Of a DNA stretch of 64,000 bases, positions 24,992 to 36,200 are shown one piece after another (the stretch's first letter is position 1; each line of letters begins with the position of its first letter). The position numbers were made by a program, and so were the translations under genes. Where the stretch lies: positions 4,278,001-4,342,000 of the forward strand of contig OZ218952.1 in assembly GCA_965112735.1 (NCBI GenBank), in the 5' to 3' direction. The notes under the pieces are model-generated. The model made no database searches. It had not been told where the DNA came from and was given only the letters and a program-made list of their open reading frames with translations. The stretch is from Phaeosaccion multiseriatum (taxonomy: Eukaryota; Ochrophyta, other classes).

Positions 24992-25468
24992 CAGAGAAAG
25001 AGAGAGAGAGGCAGAGGCAGAGACATACATGGAGAGACTCACGAACCTGGCTACTTCTGGGTCATCTTTGATGTCCGACCTCCCGCCCTTGCTCTTGGAC
25101 CTCAGCATGTTACTGCTGCTGCCGATCCCTCCCCTCGAGCTGCTGAAGATGCCGCCGCTCCCGCCCAGCCCACCCCCCCCCCCATTTTCCTCGGAGGAGG
25201 AAAGATACCTCCGAACAGAGGTGGAGTTTAGCATAGGGTATACCAGGGGCGTAGTATGGGGAGGGCGGGGCGGTTGCCTAACCCCTCCGGCAGTTGGCGG
25301 TGCAGTATCGTCTTGTTCGGTCGTGTTCATGCGAAATCTTGCGAGTATGTCTTCGCCGACGTCGGTGCCAATGCTACCATCTCCATCCCCCCTGCTGAGT
25401 CCCCTCCGCAGTATTCGCCTCGAGCTAGTATGTTGATGCGACTGCGATGCATTTGCGCGAGTGTACAC
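16825..25468 (-). CDS. Two-domain voltage-gated cation channel, two-pore-channel (TPC)-like
   Basis: Nineteen exons, high to low: 25468-25047, 24920-24798, 24461-24260, 23985-23860, 23596-23465, 23185-23071, 22678-22536, 22097-21963, 21267-21178, 20669-20563, 20136-20085, 19807-19578, 19419-19283, 18972-18842, 18588-18511, 18398-18202, 18041-17745, 17319-17233, 16978-16825. The total is 985 residues with all phases consistent. Domain I S1-S6 spans about residues 182-421 with pore sequence LTTEENFP (about 358-366). The I-II linker (422-496) holds two degenerate EF-hand-like segments ([25 protein letters not shown]). Domain II spans about 500-760 with an S4 [17 protein letters not shown] and filter TVTNNWND (N703, N704, W705), the Asn-Asn-Trp typical of TPC domain II. 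TPCs conduct Na+ or Ca2+ across vacuolar or endolysosomal membranes. A Gln/Glu-rich, probably coiled-coil tail follows, including a long Gly run and a final E/Q-rich stretch. The exon 10 donor (20563 rather than 20571) was chosen by phase. Confidence 0.85.
17628..17744. repeat. (CACT)n tetranucleotide tract at a donor site
   Basis: ACTC repeats run up to the donor at 17744 of channel exon 18041-17745, so the sense strand carries many gtgagt-like sequences in a row, each a potential 5' splice site. Confidence 0.85.
19836..19960. repeat. (ATG)n, (GATGAG)n and (GAG)n tract
   Basis: GATGAT and GATGAG units pass into about 27 GAG units, in the channel intron between the exons 20136-20085 and 19807-19578. 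Confidence 0.9.
21310..21795. repeat. 52-bp minisatellite
   Basis: About nine copies of a 52-bp unit containing AGTAAAGCAATGTTAGAGCA and GGAGAGGAGGAGA, with unit-length variation, in the GC-AG intron of the channel gene between the exons 22097-21963 and 21267-21178. Confidence 0.9.
21826..21890 (-). pseudogene. Partial decoy copy of channel exon 8 in the next intron
   Basis: On the minus strand this segment resembles the end of exon 22097-21963. Shared stretches are an FVRL-coding CTTCGTGCGATTG and a donor-like AAGGCGAG followed by CAGTTCC. The copy lies about 125-180 bp downstream, inside the intron. Using it would add codons that do not fit the EF-hand linker, and joining exon 8 to exon 21267-21178 is in phase, so I treat it as a degenerate intronic duplication. 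Confidence 0.6.
22176..22378. repeat. (GGTGA)n pentanucleotide array
   Basis: About 38 GGTGA units with one short interruption near 22240, in the channel intron between the exons 22678-22536 and 22097-21963. Confidence 0.95.
22779..22858. repeat. (ACAGAAAT)n and (ATAC)n tract
   Basis: Five ACAGAAAT-type units are followed by about 11 ATAC units, in a channel intron. Confidence 0.9.
22974..23070. repeat. (AC)n dinucleotide tract ending at a splice site
   Basis: An AC tract of about 95 bp whose last bases form the donor of channel exon 23185-23071 (sense strand gtgtgt). Variation in repeat length therefore directly abuts the 5' splice site. Confidence 0.95.
23346..23415. repeat. (TTG)n trinucleotide tract
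   Basis: About 23 TTG units in the channel intron between the exons 23596-23465 and 23185-23071. Confidence 0.95.
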
Positions 25469-26189
25469 GTAGAGGGAACCAAAGGGAAAACCACGGTGTT
25501 CAAGGAGCAGCAGCAGCAGCAGCAGAGAAGGACGAAACCCCCCTCCTATCTACGAGGGACTGACCCCTGGCTTTGTTCTCTCCCTCCCTACCACTTCCTC
25601 CTGCCCGTCTTCCTTCGACACCAGCGCACCTCCATCCCTCTCCCCCTCACCTTTTGCAGCAAGGCTTGCCGAGGGTCCTTGACTGGTGTAGACGCTGGGC
25701 CAGACGCAGCGATAGCAGCATTCTCCCTCCCCCCTCCAGCGTCGGGAGAATCTACAGGTGGATGGGCTTGCTTTCCGCCCGCTCCTTCCCTCAGCAGAGG
25801 CGTCGTCTCGGACATAGCCAAAAGAGTTGACGTTGGTTGGAAGGGTCCCTTCTGATTCACCCCATGTGCCTCCCTCGAACGTCGGACATCTTCAGGCTCG
25901 AAGGATCAAAGTATTAGGTACTATGATGCTCCTGGTTGCTCGTAGGTCTCACTCTTGATAAGAAAGAGGGAGAACAAGGAGACCTAAAACATCATATCAA
26001 GGAGAGCAGCAAGTGGGCGCTCCGATGGCGGCGATGGCAGCTGATGGTCGGGTTTTAAACCTTCCCCACGTGCCGGCCAGAGGGAGGGAGAGGGAGGGAT
26101 CACTGTGAGGAAGGGGAGGAAAGGAAGGTGGTGGGCAGTCGAGGAGAAAGAGAGGGGGAGGGGGAGGGAGACGGAGGAGGAGAGAGAGA
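25469..26189. promoter_or_regulatory. Divergent spacer between channel and PSF2 genes
   Basis: A 721-bp region between two ATG codons facing away from each other, so it should hold both promoters and 5' leaders. It includes a short CAG run near 25,508 and a G/A-rich stretch just before the PSF2 ATG. I cannot point to a TATA box. Confidence 0.5.
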
Positions 26190-27633
26190 ATGAGTTCGCA
26201 CGTGGGCAAGACGCAGCACTTCGCAAGCTCGGAGCCCGTGCTCACGGCCGCGGAGCTGGAGTTTCTGGCGGAAGACGAGCTCATCTCGATCGACCCCAAG
26301 TTCCGCTCGGGAGTGCTCAACTTTTTGCAGGGAGACTTTGGGCCCTTCCGGCCCGCGCTGCCCACCAAGGTGCCTCTGTGGCTCGCGATATCGCTCAAAA
26401 CAAAGAACAGGTAACACATTGTGCTGCACGCGGAGGCCAGGATGCACGCATACCCTCGAGTGAAAGGATCGTGAAAGACAAGACCCTCCCCTTGCCTCCC
26501 CCCCTCCTCCCTCTCTCACCCTTCCTGGTCTGTGTGTCTCAGGTGTACCATCTTAGCCCCTGATTGGATGAGTGTGGAAAGCTTGGAGGGTATCTTACAG
26601 CAAGAGCGGAACAACGAGGTGTTCAACAAGGAGCTTTCCTTCCACTACTTGGAAGTGGCCTCGCTAGTGCTCACGGCAGCGGCCGATGACATCCAAGACG
26701 CCGACCAAATACGCACGCTTCTTGAGGTACGCAGCCGTCCCGTCCTTCCTTGGAAGCATAGGGGTGTGGTAGAAGCCTGAGCAACAGGGGAGAAGAGCCA
26801 GGGAGGGCTTTCTTTCCCTGCAGCTTGCTCCTGCTTTCTAAAGCCCCCCTTTCGACCCGGAGCGTCAAGGCGCTTCGGCACCTTTCACTGCCTCATTAGT
26901 AGCTCCATGTGTAGCCTCATCTGTAGCCACTACTCGGAAGGGCGTAGCCATGCTCCCGCGTGCGTCTGAGGCTATCCCAAACCCCCACTCCCCTCTCCCT
27001 CCCCCCATGTGTGTCTGTGCAGGACATCGAGAACATCCGCAAGTCCAAGATCTACAAGGGTGTGGGTGAGGCGGCGAGCAATCAGCTGCAGCTCGTCAAG
27101 GTCACTGGCATCGGAGGTGTGTGCGTACACGTAAAGTACCGTCGTGTTTGTGAGTCGTTAAGGGAGTGAGCACAGCGCATCGAGATGGGATCGCATCAGC
27201 GTGTGGTCGCCTCAGCGTGGGATCGCCTCACTCCTGATCTTGCTCCTGCTCTTTCTCCTTTTCCTTCCTATGCTCCTCCTCCTGCTGTCGCTACTAATGC
27301 TGCCGCTGCTGCTCTTGCCTGTACTGCTGCTGCTGCTGCTGCTGTTGCTGCTGCTCAGGTATCGAGCTGATGGTGGTGAGGTCTTTTTTTGCGGACGCCC
27401 TGGGGAAAATGTACGAGCTGAGCGGCAAGAAGGAAGAGGCGGAGCACCGGAGACTCTACGGCACGGGGGGGCGCGGGATGGGAGGGGGGATGGCAGGAGA
27501 CGGAGGAGGAGGAGGAGGAGGGGGGGGGGGGGGGGCAGGGTTTGGAGACGATGCAGCAGCCGCAGCAACAGCAGCATCTGTGACTCCGGGGGGTGCCACA
27601 GGGGGCGGCAGAAGACTACGGAGGTTTAGATGA
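26190..27633 (+). CDS. PSF2: GINS complex subunit Psf2
   Basis: Four exons: 26190-26410, 26543-26726, 27023-27116, 27359-27633, phases consistent, 257 residues. Psf2 is one of four GINS subunits, which join Cdc45 and MCM2-7 to form the replicative helicase in the nucleus. Matches to the family include LTAAELEFLAEDELISIDPKF at the N-terminus, the strand VPLWLAISLKTKNRCTILAPDW (Psf2 usually reads LKxRxKCxIxxPxW), the helical block HYLEVASLVL, the arginine/lysine segment DIENIRKSKI, and the final helix IELMVVRSFFADALGKMYEL. The usual length is about 185-215 residues; the excess is a Gly/Ala-rich low-complexity tail after residue about 205. A CT-rich and GCT-rich tract fills intron 3. Confidence 0.92.
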
Positions 27634-27665
27634 TGAGACTTACATCGAAAATAGAAAGAAACGTC

Positions 27666-27671
27666 AATAAA
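27666..27671 (+). terminator. Possible polyadenylation signal of PSF2
   Basis: An AATAAA hexamer lies 33 nt after the PSF2 stop codon. Whether this organism uses AATAAA is unknown. Confidence 0.3.
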
Positions 27672-27866
27672 AAAAGTACGCCTCTTCAGTGTGTGTGTAG
27701 GCGCCTCCTTCGACCCCTGATACCATCAATAATACTAAGTAGCTGATAGCGTACCGGCTGACACCGGCAATGCACCTGAGTTTCTCTATCTATAGTGGCT
27801 GAGGGGGGGGTTTCGGGGGGAAGGGTGAAAGGGGTCGAGCCCATCGTCCCTCAGATATCCCCCTCG

Positions 27867-28096
27867 TCGGCCCCCCGCGGGGCTTCTCGGGCCCCCGATA
27901 AGCAGAAGCCTGAGGCGGCCTGCGGCCGAAAGCAAGAAGCCCGGGGCTGGCCTGCGGCCAAAGACCTGGTCTCCCATTTTTTTTCCCAGCCTGAGAAGCC
28001 CGAAGCCCAGACCTCTGGCCTGCGGCCAGAAGCCCGAAGCCTGGAGGGGGCTATGGCCTAGAAGCCCGGAGCCCGAGAAGCCCCGCGGGGGGCCGA
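27867..28096. mobile_element. Foldback element (MITE-like) with 26-bp perfect terminal inverted repeats
   Basis: The ends 27867-27892 and 28071-28096 are exact inverted complements (TCGGCCCCCC... at the left end). They are directly flanked by a 6-bp direct repeat CCCTCG at 27861-27866 and 28097-28102, as left by transposition. The interior (about 178 bp) is GC-rich and itself partly symmetrical, with GGCCTGCGGCC and AAGCCCG motifs on both sides of a T run near 27980. It encodes nothing. It lies between PSF2 and the nucleoporin gene. Confidence 0.75.
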
Positions 28097-28456
28097 CCCT
28101 CGCTCCTCCTCGCTGTTCGGTTGTTAAAAATCGCGGTGCCCCGGGGGATCGAGCAAATTGATCACAGAGAGCGAAGAGGAGAGTGGAGTTTAGAGATAGA
28201 GAGCTTTTGAAGTGTGGAGGATCTCGCCGCACCTGGGCCAACTCCCTGCTGCAGCATGCTCTGCTATGTACTGGTTATTGTAGGCCCTCAGGGCAGCTTC
28301 CGCTCCTGAAGCAATCACTTGTACGGGATCGAGGAGGCAGCTCCAACCGCAGCTCCTTTCCAGACCTCTGCCAGCCCAGAAGGACGCCTGCTATCACCGC
28401 AGAACGTGGAAACGTCCGCTATCATCGCGTAGCCGCTTGTTAATAGCTGAAGCACC

Positions 28457-30252
28457 ATGAGCTTCGGATTCGGAGGTAAGGGCGGCGGTGATCGATCATG
28501 AAGGAGGAGAATTTTGATTTGCGATCCTGGAACCCTGGCAGTACTTCTCATGGCACAGCAGAGCAGACAAAGCCAAGGGGAGGGGGAAGAGCTTGCATCG
28601 AAGAGCACTAATGGACATGCTTCGGTTGGTTGCGTCCCCTTTTACCATGCCCTGTTTTCTCTCCTTTTTTTCTCTTTCGTGCACTGTTTTTCGTCCTCCA
28701 AAGGAAGCCCTTCTTTGAAGGGGGCGTGCTTCATTGCGTTTGCCCCTGTTGCACTATCCTCTTCTTCCTCATCCCATCCTTCCTTCTTCCCCTGCCATCC
28801 ACCCCAACCCTTTCTACTGGTTCTCCTTTCCGATTCCTCTTGTTCACCACTTCTCTCATCCGCAGCCTGCTTCTTCCCTCTCCACTCCTGCCCACCCTAA
28901 CCAAAAGTGACCACACTCTCTCAGCCAGGCCGACTCCCGCCTCACCGTATGTTCCTTTCCTTCCTCCATTTCGTCTTGTCTTTCCCATCCCCCCCCCCCT
29001 CCCCCAACCCAACCCTCCCCCTTTCTCCGTCCCTCTGTCTGTCTGTCTGTCGGTCTGTCTGTGCATCTCAGGCGGAACCAGCACGGGGGCTTTCGGCCAG
29101 AGTAAGCCAACCTTTGGGGGGGGATCGACCTTCGGAGGGAGTTCCACTGCGGGGGGCTTTGGCACGACGCCTGGGGGTGGGTTTGGGGCCCCACAGGCCG
29201 GAGGTGCCTTCTCGAGTGCCATGCCGTCTCAGAGTCCCTTCTCTAGCGCTGGGGGAGCACCGGGGGGAGGCGGTGGGTTTGGAGCGGCCCCAGGGGGAAG
29301 CACGTTCGGTAAACCGAGTGTAACTTTCGGCACCCCGGGAGGTGGAGGGGGTGGGGGCTTTGGGGCGCCGGCGGGGGGGCAGCAGCAGCAACAGCAGCAG
29401 CCGGGCTTCGGCGCGAGCACTCTGGGAGGAGGCGGCGCCGGGGGGGCTTTTGGTGGAGGGGGGGTGCAGACCTCAGCGTTTGGAGGTGGCGGAGGAGGGA
29501 GTGCCTTCTCCACAGGGGGGAGCACGACCTCAGGAGCCATTGTGCCATTTGGAGCGGCGTCGACGAACCAACAGGGCGGCGGGGGATTGTTCGGCTCCAG
29601 CACGAGCAAGACCACCCTTGGCGGTGGGTCGCAGTTTGGAGCACCCGCGGGCGGGGGGGGGGGTGCTTTCGGCGCGCCCACCACCGCGTTCGGCGGCGGC
29701 TCGACGAGTCTAGGGGGTGGGACGGGTGGTGCTTTCGGGGCGCCTCAGACAACGGCAGGAGGGGGAGGGTTGGGGGGTGGCTTTGGACAGGTCTTGACCA
29801 CAACGGGGACGGGCAATCCCCCGTTCCAAGAGACGCAGATGGACGGGACGGACAATAAGGGCAACCCCATGATTCTGCAGAGTATCACCGCCATGCCAGC
29901 CTACGCAGGCAAATCCTTCGAGGAGCTGAGAATGGAGGACTACCTTGCGAATAAGAAGACCAATGCCAACGCTAGTGGTGCCAGTGCCGCGGGGGGAGGA
30001 GGGTCCCTCTTTGGCGGGGGCGGGGGCGGTCTCAACGCCTTCGGAGGCGGCAGGTAAGATGGAGTACGCATACGATGCGGCGAGGAGAAGTGGAAGTGGA
30101 GAGCAAAGGGTTAGTGGAAGTGGAGAGCAAAGGGTTAGTGGAAGTGGAGAGCAAAGGGTTTGATGGAGGGGACTCGGCGGGCTTGTTTGTCGCTGTGCTT
30201 GGTTGCCTCTTTGAGACGGTGCGAGCGTGCAGCATCACCCCCAAGTCTCTCC

Positions 30253-30283
<31 letters not shown>

Positions 30284-33200
30284 CAACTACATCCCCTCCC
30301 CCCCCCCCCCCCACACACACACACATACACCTCACCTCACCTCACCCCCTCCTCCCCCTTCCGCACAGCACACTGGGGCAGCAGTCGAACACGGGCGGTG
30401 CGTTTGGAGCGAGCACGTTCGGAGCAGCAGGAGGAGCTGCCTCCGGCGGCGGCTTTGGTCTCAACCAAGCGGCCAAGCCAGCCGCTGCCACAGGGGGCTT
30501 CAGCTTCGGTGCTGGTGCGCAACCCACCACCAGCGGCTTTGGAGCAGCTCCTGCCTCGTCTGCCCCGGCTTCCAGCTTCAGCTTCGGTGGGGGGGGTGGG
30601 GGGGGCGGGTTGCAGAGCTCGACAGGGACGAGCAATTTGTTTGGGCAATCCAAGCCTGCGGGCTCCACTATGTTTGGGGCCACGGCTCCGGGTGAGTTGA
30701 GGGAGGGAGGGGAGGGAAGAGAGGGAGGGAGTGAGTGGCAAGGGAAAGAGGAAGAGGAAGGGTAGGAAAAACGGGGAAGAGAAGGAGAAAGGGGATGGCA
30801 CGCACTGATGTATCCCCCACACACACAATCGCACGCACACACACACACACACACACACATACGAATGTACAACATCACAGGGTCTACGAGTCTATTCGGC
30901 GCCTCCCCTGCTCCCACCAACACCGGTGGAGGAGGAGGAGGGGGCTTGTTCGGCACCCCGGCTTCCACCCCTGCGCCCGCATTTGGGTCGACAGCTGCCC
31001 CTGCAGGCGGGGGTGCCTTTAGCTTTGGCGGTGGTGGCGCGGCGGGACAGCAGCAGGCCGCGGGGGGGTTCGGTAGCACGACTTCGGCCTTTGGGGCTGC
31101 TCCTTCGACTGCGCCTGCAACGGGTGGCGGTGGTGGTCTGTTCGGAGCAGCGCCGACAACGGGAGGAAGCTCGAGCCTCTTTGGTTCCACACCAGGTAGG
31201 TTGTTTGGTGGTAAAGGGAAGGACGGACGGACGGAAGGAAGGAAGGAAGGATGGAACCAGGGAACAAAAGGAACGAGAAGGAGGGGAAGATTGCAAGATT
31301 GTGATGTGAAGCGCGATAAAGACTGTCGTTCTTGGGTATTCGTTGTCCTCGCCCCTGCCCCCTGCCCCCCTGGAGGAAGACTCCAGCGCCCCCCCCCTTC
31401 CCAAGCTTCTCACCACCTCTCTCCCTCTCTCCCTCTCTCCCTCTCTCCCTCTCTCCCTCTCCCTCTCTCCCCATTCCTTCGTTTGTCTGCTTGTCGTCCG
31501 TCTCAGCCCCTGCTTTTGGGTCCACCGCTCAGACCCCCGCCTTTGGGGCAGCGCCGTCAGCCTTTGGCGCGGCACCGGCACCAGCGGCAGGGGGCTTCTC
31601 GTTCGGAGGAGGAGCCGGTGCCTCCAATGCCTTTGGAAAGCCACCCGCTCCTGCCTCGTCCAGTGGCTTCAGCTTTGGAGCAGCGGTGAGAGAAGAGGGG
31701 GGTGGGTGGGGAGGTCGGAGAGAGGGAGTGAGAAGGAGAGAGGAGGGGTGTGCGAGAGAGGCACCGCGGTTACTGTGGGATGATGTATTTGTGTGGCTGT
31801 AACATACATGGAAGAGAAGGGCCTTCTCCGTGAAGCGCTTTTCCTATTGGGGGGGTCTGCACTTGATTTACATTTTTTATCGCTCCCCTCCACCCACCCA
31901 ACTGCGCGTACGAGTGCCTCTAACCCCCCTTCCCCCTTCCGTGTATATATATATACATTACATGTATTCACATGTCTATGTGTTGCTGTCCCCCCTCTGC
32001 AGCCGGCTCCCTCGACTGGACTCGGTGGAGGCAGCTTGTTTGGCGCTAGCGGAGGAGGAGGAGGAGGAGGAGGAGGAAGCTCATCTCTCTTTGGCGCTGC
32101 AGCAAAGCCGGCCCCGAGCTTCGGATCGACTTCCCTTGGAGGAGGGACGAGTGGTGGCGGCAGTCTCTTTGGCAGCACGGGGGGCACCTCTTTCGGGCTT
32201 TCGGGAGGCACTCAGCAGCAACCGCAAGGAGGAGGCGGGCTTTCCTCGTTCGGCTTCGGGGGTGGGGCAGGAGGTGGGCTGGGCGGGTCTGGTGTAAGCT
32301 CATTCGGTGGGGGGTTTGGAGGAGGAGCTCCGCAGCAGCAGGCCTTTGGACAGCAGCAGCAACAGGGATTTGGGCAGCAGCAACAACAACAACAGCAGCA
32401 GCAGCAGCAGCAGGCTGCCGCGCCGACCAACGCCTACGGGTTGCAGGATGTTCAGACCAAGCAACATCAACTCACGCTGCTGGAGAGCAAGGTCGGAGGG
32501 GGGCGATCTTCCTCCTCGGGAGGAGAAGGCGGGGGTGGGGCGGATGCATGCGGCCGAGAAGGAGGCGGGGGGGGTGCTCTCTCTCTCTACGGTGGCACAG
32601 GCTCGGCTCCCAAACTCGTCCTGCCCACCTATATTCCGCGGACGATGGCTCACGTGCGACCTCGAGGACTCCGTGGGACCACTCTGTATAGTGCCGAGGG
32701 GTTGGAGAGGGGATTGTCAGAGGGGGCGGCCGACCAACAGCTGACCAACGGGGCCGGGGGGGGCGGCTTGGGAGGGGGAAGCGGAGGGTTCCTGGGCTCT
32801 TCTTCCGCGGCGTCAATGTCCAGCGCGTTGGTTCTCTCGGGAGGGGGGGAGGGGGTTGGCACAGGGATGATGGGAGGAGGGGGAGGAGGAGGAGGAGGAG
32901 GAGGAGGAGGGGAGGTGACGTACCGGAGAACCACCAAACGGTTGAATATCAACCCAACGCCCCGGCAGCAGCGCCGCCTGACTGTGGACATTGCGCAAGC
33001 GAAGCCGAACGGCGCCGCCTCTGATGGAGCATCATCATCCTCCTCTTCTCTAGTCGCGGTGAATGGAGGAGGAGGAAACGGCGGTAGCGAAGGCCACGAT
33101 GGACGTGCGGAAGGATCGCCCGATTCAGCAGCCAATGGGGCCAATGGGGAGGGGGGCGGGGGTGGCATGGATGAGAGGAGGCGCTCGTTTTCCACGCGCT

Positions 33201-36200
33201 CCAACGGACGGGAGCGAGCCAACTCTGGCCCGGCTCCCAGCCCGCCTAGGTGAGTGAGTGAGTGGGTGGGTGGGGGGGGGTAGTTGGTTGGGTGGAACGT
33301 GGAGGCTCCCATGTCATGTGGATGTGGTACACATTCATTCGTGTTGAGTCTTTGTTGGCTTGTGCCTTGCCCTTACGTTCCTTGCTCTCCTCATTCTGTC
33401 AGCATCAGCCGCCTCTCTCTCTCACAAATCTCGCAACGAACGTCTTTTTTATCTCGCATTTTGTCTCGTCTTTTCTTGTCTTACATGTTGCTCATCTTCC
33501 GTCTCTCTTGTCCTGTCCTATTGTGTGGTGTATATATTCCAAATCCCCCTCTGCCTCTTTCCCTCCCTCCATGTCTCTGTAGCTCACTTACACCTGACAC
33601 GCTACACGCTACCCTCCCTCCCTCACCTTCCTGTCCCGCCTTGCGTCTCATCCCTCCCCCCCTCCACCCCCCCCCCCCCGTTGTTACGTAAGCAGGTTGC
33701 TAAGTCGGCGCTATGACGTCAATCCTTCCCTGTCGGCGCTGCAGAAGATGAGCGAGGACGAGCTTCGACAAGTGGAGAGCTTCACCATGACGAGAGAGGG
33801 ATACGGCAGGTATGTGTGTATGGCTGCAAACGAGCCACGAAACGGAAGCACAAACCACCACGACACACAAACACACATATACACACACGCGCATGCACAC
33901 AAAGGCACACGCACGCACGCAGCACGCACCCACGCACATACATACGGACACGCACGTACTTAATACGTACTCATACGCACAACCCCCTCCCTCGCTCCCA
34001 TCTTCCCTTCTCTCTCCCCTCCCTCCCTCCCTCCCTCCCTCCCTCCCTCGCTCGCTCCCATCTTCCCCCCTCCCTCGTCATCCGCACCAGCATTGAGTGG
34101 ATAGAGCCCGTCGACCTCCGAGGTGTGGACCTCGACGCCTCCGTGGTGATTGAGCTCAGAGATGTACGCGTATACGACGACCTTACAGATGGCGAACACC
34201 GACCGAGGAGGGGCGAGGCCCTCAACAAGCCAGCAAGGGTCACCTTTGAGGAGTGCTGGCCCAAGAAGGGGGGCCCTCACGCAAGTGAGGCGGCCTTCGA
34301 CAAATACGAGGTAAGTCAAGGGTCAGTGGGTGGATGGGTGGGTGAGGTGGGTTGGTGAGGTGGGTGGGTTGTGGGTGGGTGGATAGGAGGGTGGGTGTGG
34401 ATGAATTTAGGAGTGGGTGGGTGGGCGTGTGCGTGGGGTGGAGTGGTGAGAACCCGGGTGGGGGGGGTGGAGCTGGAGTTCGAAACCCTCTCTTTTGCTT
34501 TTTTTAAATTGCATACCACACATGCATCGGAGTGAGACTGACGAGGCAACACCCCATTCCCCCTTCCTTCCCTGTCCCTCTCCCCCTGTTCCTCCCCTCG
34601 ATTGTGTCCCCCTCCCTTGCCCTTGCCCTCCCTTCAGACAAAGCTCAAAGACAAGGCCGGGCAAATGGATGCCAAATTTGAGAGCTACGATAGAAACACG
34701 GGCACATGGTATGATGGACGACAAGGAAGAGCAACAGAGCATACTCTTCTTCGAGTATGCTTCCCCTACTTCTAGCTTTGCTGCCGAGGGAGGTTGGGAG
34801 GAGGGTGTTAATGTTGTCTTTCTTTTAATTGTTTTTTTTTTTCTCTCTCTCTGTCCTCTCTTGTGTCCAATCTCCATACACAGGGTTTTCCGCGTGGAGC
34901 ACTTCAGCCGCTACGCCCTCGACGACAGCGACGACGACGAGGATGAGGAGGGCGGAGGAGGAGGAGGAGGAGGGCAACGAGGGGGAGAGAGGGGGGACCA
35001 GCAACAGCAACAGAGGGCCCCTCCTCCTCGGCGCTCGACCCGATCTTCTACCCGCGCCGCCGCCTCCTCCTCGCGCAAGAAGGCTTCCGGCAGCAGGAGC
35101 AGCAGCAGTCGCAACCGTGCCGCAGCAGTTGACGGTACAGCAGACTCTGCGGCGCTCGCCAAGGCCAGGGCCAGCGCGGAGGCTGCGGAGAGGCTTGGCG
35201 TCGGAAAGGGCAGGACCTCCTCCTCCTCCTCCTCCTCGGGGGGGCGAATTCGGGGAGCGCCCTCTGGTACGAAGAGAGGGGAAGCAGCATGGTGTTTGGT
35301 TGGTCTTGTCGTCTCACCCCCCCCCCCCTCTCTCTCTCTCCTCTGGGTGTGTGCAGGGCGTCGCAGCCGACTGACCATGTCAGATAGTGACGAGGACGAC
35401 AACGACGACGACGAGGAGGAGGAGGAGGAGGAGCAAGGGCAGGGGGCGGAGGGTGAGGGGGGGGTGGAGGACCGAGGGCAGCAGCGGCGATGGCAGCAGA
35501 CAGGGAGCAGCGCATCCACGCAGCGGCGGAGGGGGTCGAGGGGGGGCACTTGGCAGCAGGAGGAGGAGGTGAGGAGGGTGTGGACGTCAGGGAGACCTCA
35601 TGGTGGTCGTGAGTTGGGGTGCATTGTGGAGCCAAGGACGGGCCAATGAGATTAGGAGAGATGGAGGTCTTTCATAGGAGAGGTCGATGAATGGTGTCAT
35701 AAGATAGAGGTAAAAAAGAGTCTCCAATGAATGACCTGCAGGTCTCATCCTGGCCCCTCCCCCCCCCCCCCCCGTATTTCTTTCTTTCTTTCTTTTGTGT
35801 CGGGCGTATCGTTCACCTCCTTCTTATCTTCCTCTTCATCGGCCGCCCTACCGACCGGCCGATGTGGTGTGTGTCGCCGCGGCAGGGGGGACTTGACGGG
35901 ATGGAAGAGGAGCAAGGAGAGGAGGAAGCGGAGGGTGATTCCGGGACGGGGATGGGAGAGAGGAGGGGGGAAGCTATGGATATGGACTCCACTCCAGCGG
36001 GTCAGGGGCTGGCTGCCTGGCACTCAAGCCGCAAAGGGGTAAGTTAGTTGAGTTGGTGAATGTCCTCCCTCCCCCTCTCTTCTTCTCTCTCTTAGGCTTT
36101 CTCTCTCTCTCCCTCGCGGTCGCGCGCGCGTACATCCTCCTCTTGTGTTCATTTATGCTTCGTGCTCTCGACTCCAAGGCTGAGTGTTGCTGTCATCATC

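Noticed and set aside
29072-33249. Gly/Phe-rich sequence as a cell-wall glycine-rich protein
   Set aside because: Presence of FG/GLFG-type repeats, GLEBS, autoproteolytic and Nup96 domains in the same spliced frame shows a nucleoporin.
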